A DNA stretch of 61,194 nt, taken from NCBI RefSeq assembly GCF_002080045.1, contig NZ_MUIN01000018.1:1-61194 (forward strand). The letters run 5' to 3'. Positions 43,023 through 53,296 of the stretch are shown here, one piece after another. The position numbers and the translations under genes were made by a program. The DNA is from Pseudomonas sp. Bc-h. GTDB lineage: Bacteria; Pseudomonadota; Gammaproteobacteria; Pseudomonadales; Pseudomonadaceae. Position 1 is the first letter of the stretch. Each line of letters opens with the position of its first letter. The notes under the pieces are model-generated. The model saw only the letters and a program-made list of their open reading frames with translations. It had not been told where the DNA came from and ran no database searches.

Positions 43023-44048
43023 GTGACCACACCCCGCCTCGGCTTCGCCTGCATGTACCGCCATCCCGAGCGCGAATTGTCGCTCAAGGAACTCAAGGCA
43101 CTGGAAGGCGCTTACAACCCCCGGACCACGACGTTGCGCTGGATGGACAGCGTCACGCTGCAGGTTGCGCGGGACAAACTGCTGGACATCGTCGAGCACA
43201 ACCTGGCGGCGCAGATTCGGCTGCTGGGTTATGTCGCGCAATTGCCGACGGCCCGCAGGATGCTGCGTCTGAGCAGCGATCTCCTGCCGTTTTACAGCCA
43301 TCCGAAAGTCGTCGAGTTCTATCGCGATCCGGCTGTTTTGTCACGGCTTGAACAAGGCTTCGCTGCCATCGGCGATACGGCGCGCAAGGCCGATATACGG
43401 CTGTCTTTTCATCCTGGCCAGTTCTGCGTGTTGGGCTCCGACCGCCCCGACGTGGTCGAAAACAGCGTCGCCGAATTCGAGTACCACGCCGACATGATCC
43501 GCATGATGGGTTACGGCAAGCGCTTTCAGGATTTCAAATGCAATGTGCACATCGCGGGCCGCCTGGGTGCCGAGGGCGTGCGCGTGGTATGGCCGCGTCT
43601 GTCCGAGGTGGCGCGCAACTGCATCACCTTCGAGAACGAAGAGAAGACCTACGGCGTGGACGATTGCCTGCAACTGGCCGACCTGGCGCCGGTGGTGCTC
43701 GACATCCATCACTGCTGGATCAATGAAAACCGCTACATCGAGCCGGACGATCCCAGGGTCGCGCGGATCATCGACAGCTGGCGCGGTGTCCGGCCGGTCA
43801 TGCACTACTCGCAGCCACCGGAAACCCTGCAGGCACTGGGATTCGAAGCTTCACGAAAGCTGGTCATGGACGAGTTGCTGAAAGTGGTGAGCAAACGTGA
43901 CTTGTACGGCCACAGCAACCGCATGTGGAATGAATGGACCAACACCTACGCGCTGCAGTTTCTTGATCAGTTCGACATCATGTTCGAAGCCAAGGACAAG
44001 AATCTGGCGGTCGAGGCGTTTTACCAGCGCTATGTTTTGGCAACGTAG
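43023..44048 (+). CDS. uvsE: UV DNA damage endonuclease UvsE
   Basis: 341 residues from a GTG at 43023, preceded by AAGGA; an ATG nine codons upstream (42996) is an alternative. It is a TIM-barrel apurinic-endonuclease-like enzyme with the UvsE signatures RLGFACMYRHPE, FHPGQFCVLGS, CNVHIAGRLGAEG, ITFENEEKTYGVDDCL and VVLDIHHCWIN; the His, Glu and Asp residues in these bind the three metal ions. It nicks 5' to cyclobutane dimers and (6-4) photoproducts. It is convergent with the curlin operon. Confidence 0.94.
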   Translation: MTTPRLGFACMYRHPERELSLKELKALEGAYNPRTTTLRWMDSVTLQVARDKLLDIVEHNLAAQIRLLGYVAQLPTARRMLRLSSDLLPFYSHPKVVEFYRDPAVLSRLEQGFAAIGDTARKADIRLSFHPGQFCVLGSDRPDVVENSVAEFEYHADMIRMMGYGKRFQDFKCNVHIAGRLGAEGVRVVWPRLSEVARNCITFENEEKTYGVDDCLQLADLAPVVLDIHHCWINENRYIEPDDPRVARIIDSWRGVRPVMHYSQPPETLQALGFEASRKLVMDELLKVVSKRDLYGHSNRMWNEWTNTYALQFLDQFDIMFEAKDKNLAVEAFYQRYVLAT

Positions 44049-44061
44049 CCGGCGGCTGAAT

Positions 44062-44087
44062 AAAAAGAGCCGCCTTGCGGCGGCTCT
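44062..44087 (-). terminator. Intrinsic terminator of the curlin operon
   Basis: On the minus strand AGAGCCGCC-GCAA-GGCGGCTCT is a perfect nine-base stem followed directly by TTTTTATTC. It lies 18 bases past the stop of the last curlin gene. From the other side it can also end the uvsE transcript, but without a T run. Confidence 0.85.
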
Positions 44088-44104
44088 GAATGTCACGCCA
44101 CAGG

Positions 44105-45550
44105 TTATTGCTGACGCACAGTCGCCTGGTTGGCACTGCCCACCTGAGTCACGCTCGCCGCCTGGTTGGTCGCGCTCTGGTTGACGTTTGCCATGTTGGC
44201 ACTGCCGGTCTGGCTCACGTACGCCACGTTGTAACTGTCAGCCTGCTTCACAGTCGCAATGTTGGCGTCGCCATCCTGATAGGTGTACGAACGGTTCTCG
44301 CTGCCCGACTGAGTCAGATCGGTGGTATTGCCGGTGCCGAAGCTGTTGCCGGTGGCATAGTTGTTGTCGCCGCGCTGATCGGCGATCAGGATGTTGTCGC
44401 TGCCGTTCTGCTCGAAATACAGCTCGTTGAAGTTGTCGACCTGGGTGACCGTGGCGTCGTTACGCGCGCCATCCTGTTTCAGATTGCTCAGGTTGGCGTT
44501 GCCTTTCTGAGTGAGGTTGATGCTGTTCTGCTGGCCGTTCTGGTTGAGGAACGCAGTCTGCCCTGTCCCGAACTGCCCACCAAGTTTCGCCCCCTCGAAC
44601 TCATTGGCCAACACCTTGTTGCCCGAGCCGGTCGCTGTAGCGGTCATGCTATGGCCGCTGCCTGCCTGCGAGCTGAGGTGGAAGTTGTCCTGACCGTTCT
44701 GATAGACGTTGGTGCTGCTGCTGTTGACGAAGTACTGGGCGACGCTGGCGGCGTTGCGATCACCCCACTGGATGATGGCGCCCATGTTGTTGAATCCTTC
44801 GACCTGATCGACCACTCCTTCATTGAGGTTGCCGGTCTGGGAAATGGTCGAGTGGCTGTCGGTCTGGGTGTCCTGGAACATCTGCGCGGTGTTGAACTGC
44901 CCGAACTGTTCTACCCCGATGGAACCGCCCAACCCAAGGCGCTGGTCGGTGTAGGCATAGTTGCCCTGGCCGTCCTGGGTGATCTGGATTTGTCCGCCGA
45001 CATGCTCGACCTGTTCGCTGTAACCCTGGTTGGCATCGCCGCGCTGGGTGATCTGCGCACTGTTGCCCGTGCCACCGAACAGTTGCTCGGACATGATCTC
45101 GTTATTGTTGCCGGCCTGATCGGTGACGACAGTGCTGCCCAGTTGCGCGTCCTGATAGGCAAAAACAAAGTTGCCGGTTCCCGACTGCTGTGTAGTGATC
45201 TGGTTGCCGCTGCCCAGAGACTGACTGGCGTGGGTGTTGTTGCGTTGCTCGGTCTGACGCTGCGTGATCTTGCTGTTGGTTTCCACCAGTTGCTCGCCAT
45301 AGGCGCCGTTCTGGTTGCCGTTCTGCAACTGGTCGATCTGCGAGTTGGTGTCCTGCTGGAACGCGGCGGCGTCGTTTTCGTCACCAATCTGCACCTGCTG
45401 CACACTGGCCTGTGCAGAGGTCATCTGCTGGACATCGGCGATGTTGGCACTGCCGTTCTGGAACTGAGTGGACAGGCTGTTGGCCGCCATTGCATGCCCG
45501 GTAAACATGACCAGAACAGCAGCAGCGACAGGGGTGAGTTTAAAAAGCAT
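44105..45550 (-). CDS. Large curlin-like amyloid subunit (CsgA-like)
   Basis: 481 residues, far longer than a classical CsgA of about 150. A signal peptide ends at GHAMAAN (about residue 23). The rest is built from imperfect curlin-type repeats: Q-x-G-x-x-N-x-A followed by Q about 10 residues later, for instance ITQRGDANQGYSEQ, ISQTGNLNEGVVDQ and VTQVGSANQATVRQQ at the end. It is rich in Asn, Gln, Gly and Ser, as expected for a secreted amyloid. AGGAGG precedes the ATG. It is last in a four-gene operon behind a sigma-54 promoter, with a terminator after it. I see no CsgE, CsgF or CsgG gene in the window, so the export route is elsewhere or different. Confidence 0.8.
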   Translation of the reverse strand: MLFKLTPVAAAVLVMFTGHAMAANSLSTQFQNGSANIADVQQMTSAQASVQQVQIGDENDAAAFQQDTNSQIDQLQNGNQNGAYGEQLVETNSKITQRQTEQRNNTHASQSLGSGNQITTQQSGTGNFVFAYQDAQLGSTVVTDQAGNNNEIMSEQLFGGTGNSAQITQRGDANQGYSEQVEHVGGQIQITQDGQGNYAYTDQRLGLGGSIGVEQFGQFNTAQMFQDTQTDSHSTISQTGNLNEGVVDQVEGFNNMGAIIQWGDRNAASVAQYFVNSSSTNVYQNGQDNFHLSSQAGSGHSMTATATGSGNKVLANEFEGAKLGGQFGTGQTAFLNQNGQQNSINLTQKGNANLSNLKQDGARNDATVTQVDNFNELYFEQNGSDNILIADQRGDNNYATGNSFGTGNTTDLTQSGSENRSYTYQDGDANIATVKQADSYNVAYVSQTGSANMANVNQSATNQAASVTQVGSANQATVRQQ

Positions 45551-45593
45551 GATGTAGACCTCCTGATGGTTGGTTGCCGAGGTGTCGAGCGCG

Positions 45594-46085
45594 TCAATGC
45601 AGCTGACGAACCTCTACGCTCTGGCCATTTCCAGACTGGTTGATGCTGCTCTGCAGCCCTGTGCCGGTCTGTGTGATGCTGGCGCTGTTATTGGCGCCGT
45701 TTTGCGTAATCGATGCCTGGTTGTTCGAACCGCTTTGACTGATATCCGCCTGGTTGCCATAGCCCTGCTGGTTGATGGACGCCATGAGGTTGGAGCCCTG
45801 TTGCAGGATGTAGGCTTCCTGCGCACTGCCGACCTGAACGATGTTGCCGAGCAACGAACTGCCGTTCTGCGAAAGGTTGGCGATGTTGCCCGAGCCCTGC
45901 TGCCGGATCGTCGCCTGTTGGCCGATGATCGAACTGCCGGGAAAGTTGATCGGTGCATCGCCCAGTTCGGAGCCGCCACTCAGTTCGTCACCACCCATGA
46001 GCTCATCGGCCTGGGCCGACAGGCAAAGCATGCCCAGCGCCACGATCAGGGCAGTGCGGTACAGCGAACGACGACTGGCTGACAT
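45594..46085 (-). CDS. Small curlin-repeat protein (CsgB/CsgA-like)
   Basis: 163 residues from the ATG at 46085 (AGGAG upstream). A signal peptide ends near LSAQA (about residue 25), followed by a Gly/Asp-rich linker containing ELMGGDELSGGSELG. Then come five curlin repeats of about 22 residues, such as SINQQGYGNQADISQSGSNNQA and SITQNGANNSASITQ; the last breaks off at QSVEVRQLH. Five repeats of this length is exactly the size of CsgA and CsgB. It probably nucleates or co-polymerises with the larger curlin-like protein 43 bases downstream. Confidence 0.82.
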   Translation of the reverse strand: MSASRRSLYRTALIVALGMLCLSAQADELMGGDELSGGSELGDAPINFPGSSIIGQQATIRQQGSGNIANLSQNGSSLLGNIVQVGSAQEAYILQQGSNLMASINQQGYGNQADISQSGSNNQASITQNGANNSASITQTGTGLQSSINQSGNGQSVEVRQLH

Positions 46086-46127
46086 GCTGTTCTCCTGTCC
46101 ACTGCCGCGTGTGCGGCGAAGGACGTT

Positions 46128-46157
46128 GGCCCGCCTGCGTTTGCACACAGGCGGGCC
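46128..46157 (-). terminator. Perfect hairpin inside the curlin operon
   Basis: GGCCCGCCTG and CAGGCGGGCC form a perfect ten-base GC-rich stem with a ten-base loop, in the 79-base gap between the large secreted-protein gene and the small curlin gene. There is no T run. It is likely a transcript-processing or attenuation point setting different levels for secreted proteins and curlins. Confidence 0.6.
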
Positions 46158-46164
46158 GGTTTCA

Positions 46165-48402
46165 TCAACGAACGGTGATGGGCAGTGTCCGCACCGTGCC
46201 CACCGAGGAGCGCGCGGTGGCGGTCGGGTTGGTGCCTGCTGGCGCGACGGCGTTGACCACCGAGATTCTCCAGCGACCGGTCACCGGTACCGCCACGCTG
46301 TCCAGAACCACTGGGCCGGTTGGCGTGTTGACCGAAACGGTGATGGTGTTGCCGGTAATCACCGAGGACGTACCCGAAACATCCCAACTGAACCTGCCGG
46401 CGCGAACCTGAACCGTGGCCGTGGTAATCGTCAGGGCTTCCTGATTGGCCGGTGGCGCGGTGACCTGCACGTTGACCGTGGCCGGTGTCGACAGCGCACC
46501 GAACGAATCAGCTGCCTGATAGGTGAAGGTCGCGGTAAACGCTGCGGTGACAGTCGCAGGCGGCGTGTACACAAGGCTTGTGCCATTACTGGTCACCGTG
46601 CCGCGGTTGACGGCGGGCTGGGTCAGGTTGGTCACGGTCAGCGGTACATTGCCTTCAGGGTCGGTGTCGTTGGCCAGCACGTTGAGTGTCAACGGTGCGC
46701 CCGCCAGGGTTGCGCCCGTGTCGTTGCCCGCCACCGGTGGACGGTTAGGCGTGACGCCGACGGTAACGGTGCCCGCGCTGGTCGATTTCAGGCCTTTGCT
46801 GTCCACGGCCTTGTAGGTGAAGATCGCCTGGATGGGCGCGTTCACCACTGCTGGCGGGGTGTAGACGATCGAGGTCGTGCCGTTGAGGGCGACGCTGCCA
46901 AGACCGTTGGCCGGTTGGGTCAGGTCGCTGAGGGTCAGCGGCACATCGCCGTCCGGGTCGCTGTCATTGGTCAGCACGCTGAGGGTCACAGGGACGCCGA
47001 AGCCGGTGCTGCCCGTGTCGTTGACCACCACAGGAGGCTGGTTGGCGCCAGTGTTGGGGGCCGTACCTACCACCGAAACAGGCTCGGTGTCCGAACCACC
47101 TGCGGCGGACTTGATCGTCACGTATGCCGGAGGCTGGGTCAGATCGGAGACGCTCAACTGCTGAACGAGACCGGATTTGGCCAGACGTCCATAACCCTGG
47201 GCAACCAGATCCGGTGGCAAGGTTTCGTCACTGGAGGTCGCTTCCAGCACCAGCGTGTGGTTATCCCACGAGTAGCGGGCGGTGCGGATTTTCACCACGT
47301 CCACGAGCTTGCTCGACACCGGGGTTGGCTTGGTGGTGTTGGTCTGGCTGCTGGCGGTCAACACCACGAAAGGTGGCAGTGCAGCCGTGGCCGGACGCTG
47401 GCTGAAGAAGTGGCCGTTGTTGTCGCTCAACAGATTGAACTGGCAGGCAGACGGCGGCGTACCGGGCACCAGTGCCAGGGTTTCGCGATAGCACAGGGTC
47501 GAGCTGTTTGGCGACGAGGCGAACAGCTCGATGCGGGTACCTGAGCCATTGCGGCTGTAGGTGCTGCGATTGACTGAAACCGGGGTCTGCACGCGCGCAT
47601 CCAGCACCTTGCCGGAAACGCTGAACAGATTGGTTTCAATGGTGCCCGCAGGGCCCTGGATGCGCACGAAGTTGTTGCCGTTCGGGCTGCCGGTCACCGG
47701 CTCCGAGACATTGGGATCGCCGACGAAGGTCTCGGTGATACCGGTGTCAGGGTTGATCGCGGTGTAAGGGCCGTTGAGGCTGCGCAAGAACGGTCCGATG
47801 TTGCCGTTGAGCGCGCCATTGAAATTGCCCGGCGAGCCGATGCCGATATCGCGGGTCATGTTGATCGCCCGGCGGCCTGTACCGCCGGCAGGGACGACGA
47901 ACGTATCCACGCCGTAGGGGTGAGTGACGGTGTAGGTACCCGGGGTGGGCACTGCCGCGCGAATACGAATCCGCGCGAAGCTCTGCTGGTCGCCCGGGTT
48001 GGGGTTCTCGGCGGCAAATGCAGCTTCCAGAGCGGCTACATAGACTTCCAGTTCATAGCCACTGCCACCGACGGCGGGGATATCTGTTTCGGCGGTGAAC
48101 CAGAACGCTTCGGGCGGGAAATTATCGGGGAACACCATCGGCAACGCATCGTCGTACACGCCGGGTTCGGCGTTGAGCAGACACATATAGGAAGGTGGCA
48201 CCGTGGGTGCGATCCGGGTGCTGACGGCTCTGGACTGACACAGCTCCAGCGACAATTCATTCTGGTCCTTGTACCACAGCGGAAAATTCCCGGTGGCGGC
48301 GGTGTACGGTCCCGGGTCCACCGCTGTGAGGCCAGCATAAGCTGCCTCACTGGCTGCGATCAGACCCACGGCGCTGAAAATCAGACTTGGCCAACTGTTC
48401 AT
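46165..48402 (-). CDS. Large secreted protein with cadherin/Ig-like domains, paralogue of 48439-49797
   Basis: 745 residues. A signal peptide ends near AAYAG (about residue 23). The first about 450 residues are shared with the upstream gene product: VDPGPYTAATGNFPLWY, the Cys-containing SLELCQS and PSYMCLLN, PEAFWFTAE, and GRRAINMTRDIGIG. Unlike its paralogue it then carries two cadherin-like/VCBS modules (NQPPVVVNDTGSTGFGVPVT and NRPPVAGNDTGATLAGAPLT, each with NDxDPxGxVPLT) and a C-terminal beta domain. I do not know the N-terminal family. Secreted to the periplasm or surface; adhesive or scaffold roles are inference. Second gene of the curlin operon. Confidence 0.7.
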   Translation of the reverse strand: MNSWPSLIFSAVGLIAASEAAYAGLTAVDPGPYTAATGNFPLWYKDQNELSLELCQSRAVSTRIAPTVPPSYMCLLNAEPGVYDDALPMVFPDNFPPEAFWFTAETDIPAVGGSGYELEVYVAALEAAFAAENPNPGDQQSFARIRIRAAVPTPGTYTVTHPYGVDTFVVPAGGTGRRAINMTRDIGIGSPGNFNGALNGNIGPFLRSLNGPYTAINPDTGITETFVGDPNVSEPVTGSPNGNNFVRIQGPAGTIETNLFSVSGKVLDARVQTPVSVNRSTYSRNGSGTRIELFASSPNSSTLCYRETLALVPGTPPSACQFNLLSDNNGHFFSQRPATAALPPFVVLTASSQTNTTKPTPVSSKLVDVVKIRTARYSWDNHTLVLEATSSDETLPPDLVAQGYGRLAKSGLVQQLSVSDLTQPPAYVTIKSAAGGSDTEPVSVVGTAPNTGANQPPVVVNDTGSTGFGVPVTLSVLTNDSDPDGDVPLTLSDLTQPANGLGSVALNGTTSIVYTPPAVVNAPIQAIFTYKAVDSKGLKSTSAGTVTVGVTPNRPPVAGNDTGATLAGAPLTLNVLANDTDPEGNVPLTVTNLTQPAVNRGTVTSNGTSLVYTPPATVTAAFTATFTYQAADSFGALSTPATVNVQVTAPPANQEALTITTATVQVRAGRFSWDVSGTSSVITGNTITVSVNTPTGPVVLDSVAVPVTGRWRISVVNAVAPAGTNPTATARSSVGTVRTLPITVR

Positions 48403-48438
48403 GTTGCCTCCAGATTCGAGAGCAAAAAGTGGGTGCGA

Positions 48439-49797
48439 TCAGGGAACGATCACCACTTCTTCGGTATCGCTGCCGCCATTGGCTGAAATCACCAGCACTC
48501 TGGCCGGTGGAATCGGCGAAATGCCGGTCGTCAAGGTCTTGGTCGGACCGTCACCATTGAGGGTGCCAATGGTCCCGCCGCTGCTGCCGATCGCGGTCAG
48601 GGTTCCGGGTGAGGCGGCATCGCTGGTGCTGGCGGCGAGGCTGATCTGGCCGGAGGACATGCTGTAGGTGGCGTTTTCGATGGTCACCACATCCACCAGT
48701 GCCCGAGGCAGGGTGGTCGGGGTGCTCTGGGGGATAGCCGCGCTGTTGTCTGCCGTCAGGCTGAGGTTCGCCGGCAGGGTCGGGTTGGCGGTGGACTGGC
48801 CGTACCAACTGCCGGTGCCGTTGGCTTCGGTCATCGCCACATCGCTGTTCCCAGTGTCGACGAATTTCGCCGTTCCCGGTTGTGGCGGCGCGAGGGCAAA
48901 CACGTCCTGTTGTGCCTGCACACCGGTATTGCCAGGGCCACCGGTCCGGCGCGAGTAGGTCGCGCGCTGAACGATCATTGGCGTAGGGCGGTTGACGGTG
49001 GAAAGTTTTCCGGAGATCGCGAACACGGTCGTGCGTACGTCGATTCCGTTGGGGCCTTCGACGCGTACGAAGTTGGTGTTGTACGGGCTGCCGGTAACCG
49101 CTTCATCCAGATTGGGGTCGCCGATGAAGCGTTCCTGTCCACCGGTGACGGGGTTGGTCTCGGTGTACGGCCCGTTGACGCTGCGCAGGAACGGGCCGAT
49201 GTCGCCGCCCAGCGCGCCGGTGTAGGTTTTCGGCTCGCCGATGCCGATGTCGCGGGTCATGTTGATGGCGCGACGCCCGGGGGTATCGATATTGAACACA
49301 TCCACGCCGTAAGGGTGGGTGATGGTGTAGGTGCCGGCGACGGGCACGTCCACCCTGATGCGGATCCGGGCGAAACTGACCTGATCGCCTTCGACGGGGT
49401 CTTCGGCCGAGAACGCCGCCTCGACGGCTGCAACGTAGCCCAGGTCAATACCGGTCGGGACGTCAGTGATGGCAGCGTCTGCCGTGAACCAGAACGCTTC
49501 GTCGGGGAAGTTGCTGGGGAATACCACCGGCTGGGTGTCGTCGAATATGCCGGGGTTGGGGTTGAGCACGCACATGTAGGAAGGGGTGCCAGGTACGGAG
49601 GGAACGCGGGAGCTGAGTGCCTTGCTCAGGCACAGATCCATCGTTCTTCCGTGTGTGTCCTGGTACCACTGGGCGAAGTTACCATTTTGCGGACTGTAGG
49701 GCCCCTGGTCGACCGCGTACAACGCGGCCTGGGCAGAACCGTGAACCGCTGCGATCAGCGACAGCAGGGTGACGGTGTGGGTCAATTTGCTGGGCAT
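48439..49797 (-). CDS. Large secreted protein of unknown family, first gene of the curlin operon
   Basis: 452 residues from the ATG at 49797, with GAGAGGG nine bases upstream; the longer frame to 49884 runs through the sigma-54 promoter and is rejected. A signal peptide ends near GSAQAA (about residue 22). Conserved with the next gene product: VDQGPYSPQNGNFAQWY, DLCLSKALSS, PSYMCVLNPNPGIFDD, PDEAFWFTAD, GRRAINMTRDIGIG, and the end ISANGGSDTEEVVIV, which matches IKSAAGGSDTEPVSVV in the paralogue. Both keep two cysteines in the first about 75 residues. It begins about 70 bases after the predicted start of transcription. Function unknown; co-expression with curlins suggests an extracellular-matrix role. 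Confidence 0.7.
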   Translation of the reverse strand: MPSKLTHTVTLLSLIAAVHGSAQAALYAVDQGPYSPQNGNFAQWYQDTHGRTMDLCLSKALSSRVPSVPGTPSYMCVLNPNPGIFDDTQPVVFPSNFPDEAFWFTADAAITDVPTGIDLGYVAAVEAAFSAEDPVEGDQVSFARIRIRVDVPVAGTYTITHPYGVDVFNIDTPGRRAINMTRDIGIGEPKTYTGALGGDIGPFLRSVNGPYTETNPVTGGQERFIGDPNLDEAVTGSPYNTNFVRVEGPNGIDVRTTVFAISGKLSTVNRPTPMIVQRATYSRRTGGPGNTGVQAQQDVFALAPPQPGTAKFVDTGNSDVAMTEANGTGSWYGQSTANPTLPANLSLTADNSAAIPQSTPTTLPRALVDVVTIENATYSMSSGQISLAASTSDAASPGTLTAIGSSGGTIGTLNGDGPTKTLTTGISPIPPARVLVISANGGSDTEEVVIVP

Positions 49798-49877
49798 TTG
49801 TTTTCCCTCTCGCAATGAACCTGCCTCTGGCGTGAGTCGGACGAAGGCGTCGGTTCCAGTAGGCTGAGACGGGCAGC

Positions 49878-49892
49878 GCAACATCTGTACCA
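49878..49892 (-). promoter_or_regulatory. Sigma-54 promoter of the curlin/secreted-protein operon
   Basis: Read on the minus strand the sequence is TGGTACAGATGTTGC, matching TGGCACG-N4-TTGC at 9 of 11 positions, with intact -24 GG, full TTGC at -12 and exact spacing. The start of transcription would be near 49866, about 70 bases before the first start codon. The divergent genes encode a sigma-54 activator, which strengthens the call. Confidence 0.72.
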
Positions 49893-49991
49893 GATCCGGA
49901 AAACATCGCTGCAGGGCACGGAATAGAAGGGTTTCAGCGCTTTATCTCTTGAGCGGGGCGGGGCGTTGCACAGTTGAAACAGCGGGGGCAT

Positions 49992-50028
49992 TGGGGCGCT
50001 CTCCCCACAGTTGGGGAAGAGCTGGGGA
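49992..50028. promoter_or_regulatory. Phased array of TGGGGA half-sites, probable enhancer
   Basis: Half-sites occur at 49992 (TGGGGC), 50002 (TCCCCA, inverted), 50012 (TGGGGA) and 50023 (TGGGGA), each about one helical turn from the next. The middle pair makes a perfect dyad TCCCCA-CAGT-TGGGGA. The array is about 100-135 bases upstream of the -24 box, the normal distance for an enhancer bound by an NtrC-type protein. The divergent response regulator is the likely binder. Confidence 0.55.
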
Positions 50029-50251
50029 TGGCGCTTGGGAGGCGGGACGGCGCTGTCGGACGGACGGCGATCATGCAAAAAAGTTCAATGTCCTTCAGGG
50101 AACTTCCTTGCCAATCATGGACTAAGCGCTGAACGGTCAATCATCGTGATGTCGTAATGATGTCAATTAAGCGAGCACTGCATGAAATATGGCTATCGCA
50201 ACGCAGCGCCTTACGCTATACCGACTTTAAAAAGTGACCAGGACGGCTGTC

Positions 50252-51719
50252 ATGGGATCTATAGGGCGCAGTGAAGTGCTGACGCAGGCCAGCATCAAAG
50301 AAATAGAAAAAAAACCAAGGCCCCGGTTCAACTTGTTGCGATGGTTCTCGATCGTTAGCTTGCTGGTGATTGCTTCAGTGGCAATCGGTCTGGGACTGAT
50401 TTCCACCCGCTTCGTGGTCAGCGAGGCGGTGCAGCGAGACTCGTTACTCACCTCTCAATTTGTCCACGCACTGGCGTCCGCCGAAATTCGGCATGCCGAC
50501 ATTCCTACCCGCTACACCATGGGTCAGCTCCTGGATACGCGCCCGGATATTCCGTTTGCCGACATAAACCCTGACGTTCGGCGCAAGTCGAGGGATGAGT
50601 TTCTCGACCACATTTCCTCCTTGCCCGATGCCTTGCTGGTCAACGTCTATGCGCCTGATCGGGTGATCATCTGGTCGACCAATCCAGCCCTGATCGGCAA
50701 GGCGATTCTTGGCAATGACGATCTGGAGGGCGCCTTTCATTCCCGCCAGCGTACCGGCAGCGCGCACCATGAAACCCAGCGGCATCAGAACGAGCAGAAG
50801 TTCCTCAATCCGCCGGATTACCTGTTCATCGAGAACTACATCCCGTTGTTCGACGCCGAAGAAAAGGACGTGCTGGCCATCGTCGAAATCTACAAGGAAC
50901 CCAAGGACCTGATCGCCAGCATCGAGCGTGGCTACGTGGTGATCTGGGTGTCCACCGGCATCGGCGGCATGCTGATTTATCTGGGCCTGTTCTGGATCGT
51001 GCGCCGGGCGTCCAGGCTGCTGGAGTACCAGCAACGGCAACTGATCAACAGCGAAAAATTTGCTGCGCTGGGCGAGATGTCATCGGCAGTGGCCCACAGC
51101 TTGCGCAACCCGCTGGCGACCATTCGCTCCAGCGCCGAACTGGCGCTGGAGGTGGTCGACCCGGCGGCGCAGAAGAACATCAACGACATCATCAACCAGG
51201 TTGACCGCATGTCGAAATGGGTCCGTGAACTGCTGCTTTCACTTCGCCCCATCAGTGGGGAATCGGAGGCGGTGGACGTGGTGTCGTGCATGCAGGATGT
51301 CCTCCAGTCCTACGAGCAACAAATCCGCCGGGCCAATATAGACGTGGAGTTCCAGCCGATTGACGCTCCACTGGTGATCAGTCAGCGCATCCTGTTGGCA
51401 CAGATCCTGAATAGCCTCATGGCTAACGCACTGGAGGCGATGACCAAGGACGGCAAGCTGAAAATCGACATCGTTTCCGAACCTGCCAGCGGGCGGGTGT
51501 ATCTGACCGTGGCCGACAACGGCAAGGGCATGTCCCGACAGCAGGAAGCGATGGTGTTCAAACCGTTTTTCACCACCAAACAGGGCGGTTTGGGGGTGGG
51601 GCTGGTACTGGTCAAACGCATCATGGAGCGGTTCGCCGGCAAGGTCTCGTTGACCAGTCGCGAGCAGGAAGGCACCCGGGTGAAACTGACGTTCAAAATT
51701 GCGGCGGGAGGGGGTCTTG

Positions 51720-51745
<26 letters not shown>
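50252..51745 (+). CDS. Membrane sensor histidine kinase of the curlin locus
   Basis: 497 residues from the ATG at 50252 (AGGA eight bases before; a GTG at 50234 is possible). Transmembrane helix one is at about 30-50. A periplasmic sensor of about 175 residues follows (contains PDALLVNVYAPDRVIIWSTNP, a PAS/dCache-like strand pattern, and a His-rich stretch HHETQRHQNEQ), then helix two at about 228-250. The phospho-accepting motif is SSAVAHSLRNPLATI with His282, and the HATPase has NSLMANALEAM, VADNGKGMS and GGLGVGLVLVK. It overlaps the response regulator gene by 26 bases. It is divergent from the curlin operon, so it probably senses an envelope or surface cue that controls it. Confidence 0.9.
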
Positions 51746-53192
<1,447 letters not shown>

Positions 53193-53296
53193 CCAGCGTC
53201 GATGGTCGCGATTGCCACGCCTGATTTCCGCCCCTGTTACTGGCTCCCTACAATGGTCGCAACACGAGAACTCAGACAGACCATAGGGAGCTTCAC

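Larger units (their letters stand above)
49798..50251. promoter_or_regulatory. Divergent control region: curlin operon and two-component system
   Basis: 454 bases without a gene. It holds a sigma-54 promoter toward the curlin operon (49878-49892) and a phased array of TGGGGA half-sites (49992-50028). Toward the kinase gene I see a ribosome site (AGGA) but no sure promoter. Confidence 0.7.
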
